Shown here: in pieces, positions 11,056 through 21,674 of the stretch
Position numbering within the stretch: the stretch's first letter is position 1
How the letters are laid out: each line of letters opens with the position of its first letter
Assembly: GCA_020744425.1 (NCBI GenBank)
Contig: JAGMUV010000028.1
Span: 62,001 to 126,000 of the forward strand
Length of the DNA stretch: 64,000 nucleotides
Direction of reading: 5' to 3'
Source: Dactylonectria macrodidyma
Lineage: Eukaryota > Ascomycota > Sordariomycetes > Hypocreales > Nectriaceae
Made by a program: the position numbers and the translations under genes
Notes under the pieces: generated by a model
What the model was told of the DNA's origin: nothing
Databases searched by the model: none
The model's input: only the letters and a program-made list of their open reading frames with translations

Positions 11056-11737
11056 GGTGGTCGTCGAGGGTGCGAGTACAACGTGTTAGTCGTCTTAGAA
11101 TACGACCGAACGCTGATGGCCCTGAACAAGCCGCTATCCTAGGCTTATTTATACTAAGCTTGGTTGGTGATGACTCGTGGGAGAAATGGGGGAATGGGAG
11201 CATCGTCAATCAACAGACTATGGTAGCGTCCAACAATCCTAGCACTGCAGGTTTCCTTCCTTTGGATGCGCCATTGCTCGTCGTATGGCGCAGTCTCCGG
11301 TCCGCGTTGACAGTCCCACAGCATTGTGGATATATCACGACCATCTCCTCCCTCTGCTTGCTCATTGTGGAAGGTCGGTTGGTCCTGTTGCATTGTAGGA
11401 TGAGTAGGATGAGCGTCTCACTTCCTTGCTTACCCCGGATTCGTCTGAACACCGCGCATTCACCGCTAGTAGGAGGAGAGAAGAGATAACCAAACCCCTC
11501 ATCTCATCAATCCATCGGAACTGGCGAGTGGACCATGACCAGGCGACCCACCCCTGCAATCAACAGGATCGCTGTGAGATAACTGTCATCCTGACCGTGC
11601 TTTGCCATGTTCCTATTGTTTACACTGGTCCCTTCTCATTGTCACTATAAAACTAGGACCCTTGTGTGCAAAGCGCCACCCAGGGTTGGAGTAACACTCT
11701 CATTTCTCTGCCGTCTCCCCACATCCTGATCATCTCA
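11056..11737. promoter_or_regulatory. Bidirectional promoter between oxygenase and PLP genes
   Basis: A 682-bp divergent spacer. A TATAAATA box on the minus strand (11146-11153) faces the oxygenase. A TATAAAA box on the plus strand (11646-11652) lies about 86 bp before the ATG of the PLP gene. The arrangement suggests co-regulation of the two core genes of the cluster. No transcription-factor site was assigned. Confidence 0.6.
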
Positions 11738-13453
11738 ATGGTTTCTCCTCATCACATCGCCGTCGCAAACCCCAACGGGCAGTTGGCGCGACGCACACAT
11801 AATCCCAAATCATACGAAACGCCCAAGCTGTCTATGGTCGAAGCATGGTCCATTCTGCTATCCCGCCTCAGGGCGGTGACGGCCGTTATCAAGCAGCGCT
11901 TTGATGAACGCGCCCGTATCGAAAAGGAGATATCTGCCCGCACCGATGACTGGTGTATCAACATGTTCCTGGAGACGTACACACGCCTGGAGCAACTCAC
12001 TTCGAAGCTCGAGATGCAATTGGCCATTACCCAGAACCTGAGACAGGGCCAGAGCCAAAGCCAAAGTCAGACTCCATCGGCCTTGTCGACATTCGCCCTT
12101 ACCCCCTGGCAGATGGAGGAGCGCTACCGCGCTCTGATCCAGCTTCAGTCCTATCTAGGGTCGTTCTTCGAGCGCGCCAGTCCCGCCTACGACCAGTCTC
12201 AGACAGTGTGGTGGTTTGACCCTTCGTATCACCAGTCGGACGGCCTCAACTATGACCGGTACGGGGCCCCCGATCCTCGAGAGTCTGAGGCGCGGCTCCT
12301 CAGGGCTCTGGGGCTGGGCGACGAGAAGCTACCACTCAAGCTGTTGCTGACGTCGAGTGGCGTTGCAGCGTTTACGTGCCTGCACCAGTTCCTGATGAGC
12401 AAGGTCCTCGTCGCGGGTGACACGATTGTCATCTCTCCCTACCTGTACTTCGAGTGTTTCGAGCACCTGCGGCTGATCTCGCACGTCAAGGTCGTCAACT
12501 CGGACACGTTTGACGCCGAGGACATTATCGCGACTGCCGAGAGGCACAACGCCAAGGCAGTCTACCTCGACCCCATGGCCAACACACTCGGCCTGGAGAC
12601 GACCGACATACGGCGGTTTGCCCAACTTCTGTCAGGCAGAGAAGGCTGGGCGGACCGGTTCCTCATCATTGACGGGACGCTGGTCTCGGGCGGAATGCCC
12701 GTGTACGACTGGTTCAATCAGCCCAGCCATCCCAAGGTCCTCTACTACGAGAGCGCCCACAAGTACATCCAGATGGGCATGGATATCGTCATGTGTGGAT
12801 TCATGGTCTTCCCAGAGGTCTACTATGAGACAATTGGCCTTATCCGCCAGGTTACCGGAACGACGTTATATTCACGCCAGGCAAACGTCTTGCCGCCCAT
12901 CGACTACAGCATCCATCAGTCGCGGATGCACTGGCTGACGACAAACGCCGAAAATCTCTATCACATCCTGGATAAGACGAGCGCCACTCTGGCTGCGTTC
13001 AACTTCCCGACCCATTGGCGCAAGATGGGCTGGGGCCATGGCGGAAACGTTGTGACTCTAAAGCTCTTTGGGGGTGAGGAGATGAACAAACGGCCGAGCC
13101 TAGATACGTTTACGGACCTAGTCCTAAGGGCTGCCGAGGAAGAGGCGGTTGCCATGACAAAGGGCGGTGGCCTTGGTTTCTCCGTCACGCGCATCTGGCC
13201 TTCAACGCCTTTCATCCGGGATGAGGACCCGTACATGAGGATTTCAGTTGGAGTCGATCCTAGCGAGGTTGAGCCTCTAGCTAGAGCGATCTGTAAAGGG
13301 CTGGATAGACACTACCGCGCCTCTAAATCCGTCATGGCGCAATGGCGACTTAGGGAAAATGGGGTAGCTAAGGGAAATGGAATAGTCAATGGAAATGGAG
13401 TGACTAATGGAAACGGGGTGAAGGCAGGCAGTGCTTATTTTGTAGGTAGGTAG
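11738..13453 (+). CDS. Divergent gamma-class PLP enzyme (Cys/Met metabolism, cystathionine gamma-synthase-like fold)
   Basis: 571 residues from the ATG at 11738; an earlier frame extension starts at a non-ATG codon. Residues 1-150 are an unusual helical N-terminal extension with a GQSQSQSQ run. The catalytic fold follows: YDRYG (phosphate/Tyr region, about 172-176), TSSGVAAF, SPYLYFE (stacking Tyr), IIDGTLVSG (pyridine-nitrogen Asp) and ESAHKYIQMG with the probable Schiff-base Lys342. It resembles Cys/Met-metabolism enzymes that carry out gamma-elimination or substitution on activated homoserine. Known fungal natural-product relatives include LolC and Fub7, but conservation is weak and orthology is not claimed. 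The C-terminus has four NGNG-type repeats. With the divergent oxygenase it suggests a modified amino-acid product. Confidence 0.8.
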   Translation: MVSPHHIAVANPNGQLARRTHNPKSYETPKLSMVEAWSILLSRLRAVTAVIKQRFDERARIEKEISARTDDWCINMFLETYTRLEQLTSKLEMQLAITQNLRQGQSQSQSQTPSALSTFALTPWQMEERYRALIQLQSYLGSFFERASPAYDQSQTVWWFDPSYHQSDGLNYDRYGAPDPRESEARLLRALGLGDEKLPLKLLLTSSGVAAFTCLHQFLMSKVLVAGDTIVISPYLYFECFEHLRLISHVKVVNSDTFDAEDIIATAERHNAKAVYLDPMANTLGLETTDIRRFAQLLSGREGWADRFLIIDGTLVSGGMPVYDWFNQPSHPKVLYYESAHKYIQMGMDIVMCGFMVFPEVYYETIGLIRQVTGTTLYSRQANVLPPIDYSIHQSRMHWLTTNAENLYHILDKTSATLAAFNFPTHWRKMGWGHGGNVVTLKLFGGEEMNKRPSLDTFTDLVLRAAEEEAVAMTKGGGLGFSVTRIWPSTPFIRDEDPYMRISVGVDPSEVEPLARAICKGLDRHYRASKSVMAQWRLRENGVAKGNGIVNGNGVTNGNGVKAGSAYFVGR

Positions 13454-13567
13454 TACTTTAAATACTTCGCAGCGATAGCATGGCAACCCTTGTGTTTGCA
13501 TGGCGACCATTTCAACGCAAGCTACAATTGCTGCAGCCATTACTTCCATCCTCACATGTTTCTCTAT

Positions 13568-13903
13568 TGTGTCGGGGCTGAGGGCCCCGGGGCCCGGGAC
13601 CCGGACAGTCACGTTACCTGTAGCTAGCTATAAGAGGCAGCAGATTTCCCAGACTTAGATAGAAAGACAATGCTTCTTCCTTCCTTTACTTGATTTTTCC
13701 TGATTTTCCTAGCCTTGATTTTCTTATTCTATTTTACTTGATCAACTGATATCCTTCTTTCTTTTCCAGCTAGCTGCTTAGCTGATGATTTTATCTGCAT
13801 TTTTGGCTATTTTTTCTTAGGCCTTATCTTGCCGTCCTTCGCCTACCTTTCGGGCTCAGCTCGCCGTCACGTCGGGTGGTTGTTTGTCCCCCTGCCCAAC
13901 ACA
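13568..13903 (+). mobile_element. Solo LTR (336 bp), same family as 4420-4820
   Basis: Starts TGTGTCGGGGCTGAGGGCCC and ends CCTGCCCAACACA. It is flanked by a 4-bp direct repeat CTAT (13564-13567 and 13904-13907). There are no internal retroelement genes, as expected after LTR-LTR recombination. It sits just past the stop of the PLP gene and overlaps nothing. Confidence 0.8.
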
Positions 13904-14199
13904 CTATGCGAACTAGCCTGAGGTGTGGACATCTAACCTGCTTCACCGACGCAGCCGCGAACGCGTTTTTCGGGTGTTCGGTCTTGAGAGACGATGGGCG
14001 ATCACAAATTCAGACTGTTACAGGGTAAGCGCTTCATAGAAGAAGCTTCTACTCCACCAAGAAGACCAAGGCAGCCTGTAAGGCTCTGCTGTCCTGCAGT
14101 TCAACATCAAGCGCATCTGCATCTGCAGATAGCTTGGTGGCGGCGCGGTCAGCCATAAGGCAACCTATTGTGCCTCACTGCTAGGGTTACGCAACAGAG

Positions 14200-15408
14200 C
14201 TAACGGTTTCCGTTTTCTCCAGGCTGGTATGCCTTGTAAACCTGCAGTCTAAAGAAGACGGTGAACCCAACAGCAACCCACAAGGCATACCACTGCGTCC
14301 CCTCCCGCCTGTCATTCCACCACTGGCGCAGTGTCCTGGGTTTCGCCTGATCAAATACCAACTTCAACCTGACAAGTCTATCATGCTAGAACTGGTACGC
14401 GTCGATATTAGTCATCGTCAACGGCCCGCACGCCAACACACCAGGGTCGGCGTCCGCCATGGCGGACTCGAAGTGCTTATGGTACCAGGCTTTGCTGGCC
14501 TTGTACCACTTGTTTTGCGGGAAGAGCAGGGCGAGTGTTTGTAGCGTCTCGTCGACGAAGCCGTCCGGGAACAGCGGATGCTCCTGGTTCTTGAGGAAGG
14601 AAGCGTGGTGGAAGATCATGACCGTGGTCTCGCCTTCGATGTCGATCACCTCCAGGTGGTCGAGGAGATTGTTGGTGAGTTCGACTTTAAGCCCGCCGAT
14701 GGCATCTAGGTTGCGGGCATTGAAGTCAGTGTCGAGCCGGATCCCGTCGTGTCGGTTTGACCTTTGCACTGGGAAGATGCTCGCTGTGAAATCGTTAATC
14801 GTGCCCTGGTCCCAACTTCGAAAAGCCCTCCCAGTCCATAATCTGTTCGTTGCTGGTTTCCCCACGTCGACCATCAGGAGCAAGCGGGTGGCAAGATTTA
14901 CAGCCCCATCTATGATCTCGGCTTTGTCAAATTACGTATTCGACAATATTGCGGGGTATCTACGCTCGACACTCTGGATGAACTGTTGCCGCGTCAAGCC
15001 CTGCTTGATTTCCTGTGCAAGCCGAATGATTTCCTCGTGCTTCGATAATGGGAGGTTGGTCCCGAAAGAATGATAGACCGTCTTGCGTTGCTCGGTGTAG
15101 TACTCAGCGTATGGTTGCAGAGAGGTCGGTACATAGTCGGCGGGTGTGGCTGCTTCCCAGAAAGCATTTGCGATCTGGAGTTGGGTAGTAAAAGGAACTG
15201 GTGAGCAGATGTGGCCCAGCTGCACGGTATTCCCGGCTGGAAGTGAGGCCATCTGAGCGAGATGAATGTGATGAAGAAAATTGTAGAGTTCTACGGCCGA
15301 AAGAGGCGGCTGGATGCACTTATCAGCACTCCAGTCGCTACAGAATCTGAGCTGAATGCCGAGGATTGATCCCCCGCCCGCCACAAGCCCCCGTGACGGG
15401 TGACCCAT
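14200..15408 (-). pseudogene. Degenerate gene of an uncharacterised fungal family with a C-terminal membrane segment
   Basis: A single reading frame of 403 codons is continuous from 15408 to 14200 except for two internal stops: TAA at 14932-14934 and TAG at 14386-14388. Sequence on both sides of each stop reads as one protein. The N-terminal part has AVELYNFLHHIHLAQ; the middle has TRLLLMVDVG; the end has an RTLRQWWNDRR motif, then a hydrophobic WYALWVAVGF stretch and LQVYKAY. This ending is common in fungal proteins of unknown function. Both stops can be explained by single C-to-T or G-to-A changes (Gln or Arg to TAA, Trp to TAG), as RIP produces. The true start may be upstream. Alternatives are rare read-through or assembly errors. 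No function is assigned. Confidence 0.65.
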
Positions 15409-15703
15409 GCTGTACGAACGAATAGATGGTTGTTGAGGCTGATAGGTATCTTTACTGGTAAGGCAAGTAGAGGGCGTTCTCTCTTGCTTTGGCCTGGTTG
15501 GTTACCTTACCATGGTTCAGTCCGCAGACCAACAAGGGAAAATCGCGCGGCAGTGAAATACATTTTTGCTGGCAAGGAAGATTAAGTACCTCTGCAATTC
15601 ATAGATCTCCAGGGGATCGGTGAGCCTATGGGCTCCAACGGACAACGTCTTGGTTGGGCTACGGGTGAGAATACCCCACTAAGCTACAGAGTACATATAC
15701 CTC
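15409..15703. other. Intergenic
   Basis: Short spacer between the degenerate gene and the peptidase-like gene on the opposite strand. No feature recognised. Confidence 0.4.
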
Positions 15704-18700
15704 ATGATGCTGATAGCAGCTCCCCTTCCCCCGCCGGCAAGGCAAAGTGGCGGAGGCAGTGCATCCATAGGCACGCGACCACTCTCCCTCCCTTCCCCTC
15801 CAGCGAGCATCTTCCTCTCCCCTGGGCATCTCCTGCGCCACCCACACTTGAACTCAGCATCAACCAGCTCCGGTAACGATGCAACCCCGTCGTTCAAGCC
15901 TAAATGCTTTTGTTATGGACACGCCACAGCTAAGCGCAATCTTCTATTCGACGATCTCATTCTACTCCATGTTGTGAATCCATTCCGAAGAGAAGAACCG
16001 CCATTCATCGTCGATGTAGCGCAATACGACGGCAACTACCGAGGGTTGGCCGACGACCTGAAGTGCTGGGAGATCAGGGATCCCAAGCAAGAACCTTTCA
16101 ACAGCATCCTCCAGGCTGTTTGCCTGGAGATGTCCCGGTGCCGCACAATTCCACGTTCGACGCTCGTCCTCATCGACATTTTTCTCCGAGGCGAGACTCT
16201 TGAGTCCAGCGCCGCCTATATAATGCTCTCAGGCGCCACCAAGAGACACAGAAAGACGACAATGGGGCATCTTAGACGAAGTTCCCTATTGCAAGATTAC
16301 CCCGGCCTGAAGCTGGATCATTGGGACTGGCCGCCGCAAGCACCAAATATCACGACGACTGGGAAGAAGGGAAAAGCGCCCGACAAGAACTTGCTCTACA
16401 CATGCCCCAAATTTGACATGCCATGCCCCACCACCCTTTCGGACTAACAGCTGAGGCCATTCCCACCAAAAACCCACCAATTGAATCGACCAGGTAACTA
16501 GCTAATCAATTTTGAGGTTATACACAAATAAAATATGCCATTTTGTAGAGAATTGACTCTTCTATTCATATAGTCGTTTTTTAGTGATCCTACCCGATCT
16601 AGTGGTGATTTAAGGCGACTCCGGGACCGTGGCGACTTGAATTGTTAAAGCCATCTCAACATCTGATTCCGCCTCCTCCTCCGAGTCAAGTTCCACCACA
16701 ATAGTCAATCCGCCGTCTACAACTTCCGTAATCCCTTCACCTTAGGACAGAGCCTCGCTAAGGGCAATGAATCGCCTATTCGGGTTCGGTATTGCCCTTC
16801 TCTTCTTTCCCCTTTCCAACCAGGCTACCTTCTCCTGCAGGCTGGCAATTTGGACTCTGTAGGCTGTAATGAGTTGTCCTTAGGCTTCAAAGCCTTTGGC
16901 TATAATATTATATCATCGTTAAGTACTAGGGGTTTTGCCTTTGCCCAAATCACAGATTTGACGCCCGACTTTTAGTATATCGTCTAAACCTAAATAAGGA
17001 CTAGAATCTGGAGGTCCACTCTCTGGCCTCTCTGCCTTATCTTCTTGAATCTCTGGGTGCCTCAATGCCTTGATCCGGGAGACTGGTGATGCGATTGTGG
17101 CGGGACAGGGGTTAGATAGGGTTGTGGGGACTAGAGATTCAACTCTCTAGGTCTCGGGATTTTCTGGGGATTTTTTTCAAGGAACAAGACCATCATCAGG
17201 AACGTCAGCTTCAACAGCTGGGGAGGCAGAGAAGCCTCTCAGCTGCGGGACTGGACGGCACTGTTATTTTCTAGACTGTATGACTATCAATTTCATTGCG
17301 GATTTCCTGCTTTCTATCAGACCTCTTTGAATCCGGCCGAATACGCCCTTTTCCTGCGAGCCGACCGACCGCGTCCGCGGTCTTCCACCCAAGCCCGGAT
17401 CTGCCGCTGCAACCTTCATCTTTTCGAGCCTTGCCACAATCCACAGCGGCGATCCAACCCGATAAAGCGTCTAATTAGACACTTTCCTAGCTATCTTGAA
17501 GAGACCGGCCTGTCATCTTCACCTGCGGTAGTGCTGGAAGCAGCCGCTGCCGACCTCTGCTGGAGGCGGCGAGACGGCGTCAGTCACGATTGGCCCCGGA
17601 AAGATAGCTAGCCATTTGGGTGTGGTTTCTTCCTCGTCCGCCAAGGTCGTTTCACTGGCCAATACTCAGTTACTCTCCAGCTAGATAGTATATTCTTTAG
17701 GGTCATCCTGATCTCCCATGCCTTAGCATAAGCCCGTATAAAATTGACTTTATTAATAGGTGCGGAATCCGTAAGAGAAGTCAACTTATTAAGCTCTTTT
17801 CGATATACTATCTTCATAGCATTAAAAACTCCGTTACCTAATAGTTAGAGGCTATAAGAACAGTAGGCAGGGAGATAATAACAATAGATGTTATTCAAAA
17901 AGCACAAGGTCATCCACTCGTCCTATCACTTCATATTAACATTGACCTTTGGGAATAGAAGTGAAGAACGTACTATTGCATGGCTTCTATGGCCGTCCAT
18001 GATGATAAGTCTGGCATTAGAAGCATCTGTAGGCTTAGTCTGTGGTATATACACCTCTTCAAGCCACCTAACGGCGATATAGTTATCCGTCCACCCGTTA
18101 GATGAGGTTATATAATGCCAATCAGCTATTTTCCAAAACTCGTTCAAAAACCACTGCGATTAGAGTTCTTTGCCCTTAAAAATTATGCCAGGACTAGGAG
18201 CACGCCCATCTGCGGTAATAGCCTCAATGAATAAGGTCCAGGTACGGGATTGGGAGCCCTTAAGAAATGCCTTCTTCTTAAGCTCTGCACTTCCAATCAC
18301 CAAACTATCCAGGCCTAAAGGGGTCAATCTGATCAGTTGCATCCATGAATAGAGGCAAAATTACCCACCAAAACCGGACATAATACCTCCCTCGTCTATA
18401 TTAACAGTATTCTCCGGTTTGATCCATCCATATTCCTTTTCTCGGATATCAAAGTACCAGTCACGGCTTTAGGAGTGAATGAGTCAAACCTGTTGGCCTC
18501 TTAATGTTTTCCGAGCTTGGTCTTGATCTCTGGATAACGGTTGATGAATCTGGCTACCCAGTTGGCCCCCAATATCCCCTTGTCATTTTGTTGATTCAGG
18601 AAGGCCACGACGCAGGCACGAATCTGACTGTGAGAGGGAGCATGGCCCAAAGGCTCTTGACGAAGAATCCAGGAGACTAAATGAGCTTCTTTATTCTTGG

Positions 18701-20641
18701 AGAGACGTGCTTTGGGCTAAATCTGATCGGCTAAGGCACCTTGTCCGTTGAGTCTATCGGAGACGGTCTGCTTTGGCACTCCCCACTTCTGACAAGCCTT
18801 GGTGAGGGATAGACACTTGTTTATAACGTCTGATATAGTGTTAGCAATCTTTTCTTCTGACTAAACGTGTTGAGGCCTTTTACGAGTCATTGTGATGACA
18901 TTGTTGAAGATTGAGAGAAAGAGAGTTGAGTGAATTCAGGAGGAAATTTGGTGGCTGTCAGCCAATATTGCAGGATAGGGTGCGCACGTTCCCCAGAGTT
19001 CCAATCAACCAAACAAATTGCGTATAATGATCTTCAGTCATTTTTATAATCGCTGAAGGCGCTGGCTTGCGAATAACTTCAAATTTGAGCCTAATGTCTA
19101 TAAGTGATATGGTTGAGTTTTATATGGGCTGGTGGATTTTTTGCTGTCCGAATGGGTGGTGCGTCCGAAAGGGTGGTGGGGCATGGTACGGCGGATCGCA
19201 TCAGGGAATGCGAAAGACACCGACGATGTTCCGAACAGTTCCCTCCTTTCGATCATTGCCATCAACGATGGCGAAGAGACATCTCGAGCTGGGACATTGA
19301 GCTGCGTGGTGATGATAGGGCAGGACGAATTCTTCCTCGCACTCGCTTATATATTTATGCCCCGCCTGCCCGAGGTACCCGAAGAGAACGACGATATGGA
19401 AGACTCCGCGTCTGACGATGAATCCGAGATGCTAAGGGCAGCAAGCGCTACGTCAGCAAATCTCTCGTCCGACTCCGAAGCTACAGCGGATAATACAGTC
19501 CAAGAGGGACTCTCCGGCAGCTGGAATAGGGCGGAGCGCCCGAACTCGGCTCAGCCATCCCATTCAACCGAAGGCTTCAAAATCTTCTCGCTGGAGCACG
19601 ACTACGCACTCATACCAGTCCCTCAAGGCGAAAACTTTCATAAAAATCCCTGCTGCATATCAAAGGAGATGGTCAAAGGCATTGACACAGGCCAGTTCGC
19701 GGTCTCCGTCATGACTCCATCCCGAGGCTTGATGAATGGCTGTCTTGACGGACGGCCCACCCTCATGCGACTCCCATACAGTAGCAAGTTTACCCAGTTC
19801 TACCCCATTAGCTTCCCTGATGCTGTTAGCGAGGGGGATTGCGGGTCGCTGGTTATCGACCAGAACACTAAGCAGATCTACGGCTTCAGATCTCTTTAAC
19901 CATTATAACGAAAGAAACATCTGCACATATCGAGAAGACTTGCCTCTGAAGGTGAAAATGAAACATCTCTACATTCCCTTTGTATCTCAAAGTGTTGTGC
20001 CAAAGTTTTATCCCCCGGCCAATAAGCCGAGAGAAAACGGCGCGAGGAAACGAAGATTGAAGGGCAGTCGAACACCGGGTCCCGGTATGGGACTACCTGT
20101 GGATGCCTCTATCTCAGCCCCCACAAGTAACGTCTCACAAGTCAGAGTTCGTTAATGACTCGGAAATTTCGATGAGGCACTCATTACTATCTCAGCCTGT
20201 TCAAAACACGGACAGCTGGCTACATAGAGCGCAGCCAGCTAGGCAAGACACTTGGGACTTGCACACCGACTCAGGGCTTGGGTCTATATTAGGGGACGAG
20301 CTCAGTACGGCTGGTGGACCTGAACCCAAAATCGATGACGACCTCAGCATTGATTCATCGCCCTTGGTCTACTCAAAGGTTTGCGTACTGCCCGCAAAGG
20401 AAACGGAGCTAGGTTAACAATTTACATAGATCAACCAGGATCAAACAAAGCCGTCACCTCCGGAGTGATTGGAAAATTTCCGTGGAGATTCCTAAACTCT
20501 GTTGGGGTCATTGAGATGGATGTAGCGCCCGTAAATGGACGGAAACAAATGCCGATCGAAAACTGCGCGGATACGAGTACATACTCCCTCGTTCGGGCCG
20601 AACTGTTAACCAAATCTGACAACATAAATAGTATTGCGTAG
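15704..20641 (+). pseudogene. Trypsin-like-fold (GDCGS) protein gene interrupted by a transposon
   Basis: The 5' part (15704-16418) and the part resuming at 19189 belong together. Removing 16421-19186 and one TA target copy joins the codons for CPKFD to RRIASGNA without changing frame. The joined protein continues through an acidic linker to a motif GDCGSLVID (about 19834-19860). This resembles the nucleophile region of chymotrypsin-like serine peptidases (usually GDSGGP), as found in uncharacterised fungal proteins. The frame then ends at 19899. Coding-like sequence carries on to about 20641 in other frames (20103-20417 and 20381-20641), implying further frameshifts or unrecognised introns. 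The start at 15704 is uncertain because the first 60 residues are proline/serine rich. The gene is almost certainly inactive. The peptidase assignment rests on one motif. Confidence 0.55.
16421..19186 (-). mobile_element. 2.77-kb pogo/Fot1-type DNA transposon, degenerate
   Basis: The ends are inverted repeats beginning CCATGCCCCACCACCCTTTC, identical for about 24 bp. They are flanked by TA on the right (19187-19188) and TG on the left (16419-16420), the latter probably a mutated TA. The minus strand carries transposase remnants from the ATG at 18890 to the stop at 17608. They include an HTH region, SSNGWTDN, LIIMDGHRSH (second catalytic Asp) and a KELNKL...FIRAYAKAW C-terminal helix region. 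Many in-frame TAG/TAA codons at former Gln or Trp positions point to RIP. A GC-rich 0.5-kb tail (about 17150-17640) is duplicated in inverse orientation at 33130-33640. Confidence 0.8.
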
Positions 20642-20895
20642 TAAGATCGGTCCGTACTAGCTATAACTCAATATTCGTGACGTTGCCCTGGCGTCTGAGT
20701 TTCCCTGCAAGAGTGGTAATCACATCGCTATTTAAACCGATATTTGCAAGCTCCCTTTAAGATTGGGACAAAGCAGGTACTCCGAAACTCCGCAATTGCC
20801 TTGGGTCTTGATCGACCATGCGGACGTAGGACCCCTACAGCGAAGGTATTCTGGGGAACGTGAGATCGTCAACGATTTTGATTTGGCACCTCTTC

Positions 20896-21202
20896 TGTCA
20901 CATATCGGGATATCGGATTTTGCAGCTATGACAACAGTCAAGCTTTCTGCCCTTTATCATAAGGTTCCACAGCCACTTTCCTCGTCACTGGCCTCGTCAT
21001 CAGCTTCGTCACAAGCCTAGCTTTTCCTATGATCAGGAGGATAGCTAGATGAAGTCAAATAATCCGTAGCATCCGGACCGTCTTGGCTGTCAGGTCATCA
21101 TCAGTCTCTTCATCTATAAGACTGACCCAAAGACCCTCATTAGATAGGAAGAATAGCAAGAACTTCTTACACACATGATCACTTCCATCTCCTAGTTGCA
21201 AC
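20896..21202 (-). repeat. Dispersed ~300-bp repeat, copy 2 of 4
   Basis: Inverse orientation to copies 1 and 4. Starts TGTCACATATCGGGATATCG and ends at CTAGTTGCAACA. Very close to copy 3 at 33934-34232 over most of its length, including a run of GTCACTGGCCTCGTCATCAG. The flanks differ, so this is a mobile unit rather than a segmental duplication. Confidence 0.8.
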
Positions 21203-21674
21203 ACCATCTCTTCTATCTAAGGAGGGTATAAAAGTCAGTCTTTTATAGTTAGAGTCGGTTGTTCCTAGCGAGTGTGCTTAACAGCTGCTGCCAGAGCTGA
21301 GACTGCCGTGTGTTGATCCTTCGGATACTCTCTATCCGATTCGGATAGCCCCTATCCGTGTGACACTATTAAATGAGCGACCTGATCTTGACAAGTTTTC
21401 CTCCAACACTAAGCGAAGGTCTCCGGAGCTTGACAGCACATGACGTGGTCGCGTTGGCCATCAACGCTTACATCCGCACGGGTACCCGTGGAATTTTGCA
21501 GCCACGGGTACCCGTGGCCCTATTGGGCCCCTGTGCAAACCCTCGATTATATTTAGTTTCTCCCCGCCTTCCCCAGGAGACTGACCACCACCCGACTTGC
21601 TAGCCAGGAGCTAATCTGAATCCCGCCCCAGCTATCACTGCTTGATACTCGTCCTTGGAGTGCCAGTCATCGCC
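21203..21674. other. Intergenic, upstream of the gasdermin-like gene
   Basis: Contains short direct repeats (a TATCCGATTCGGATAG-like palindromic stretch near 21325-21355 and two copies of CACGGGTACCCGTGG near 21477-21513). No gene is seen. The perfect palindromic cores could be regulatory, but this is only a pattern. Confidence 0.5.
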
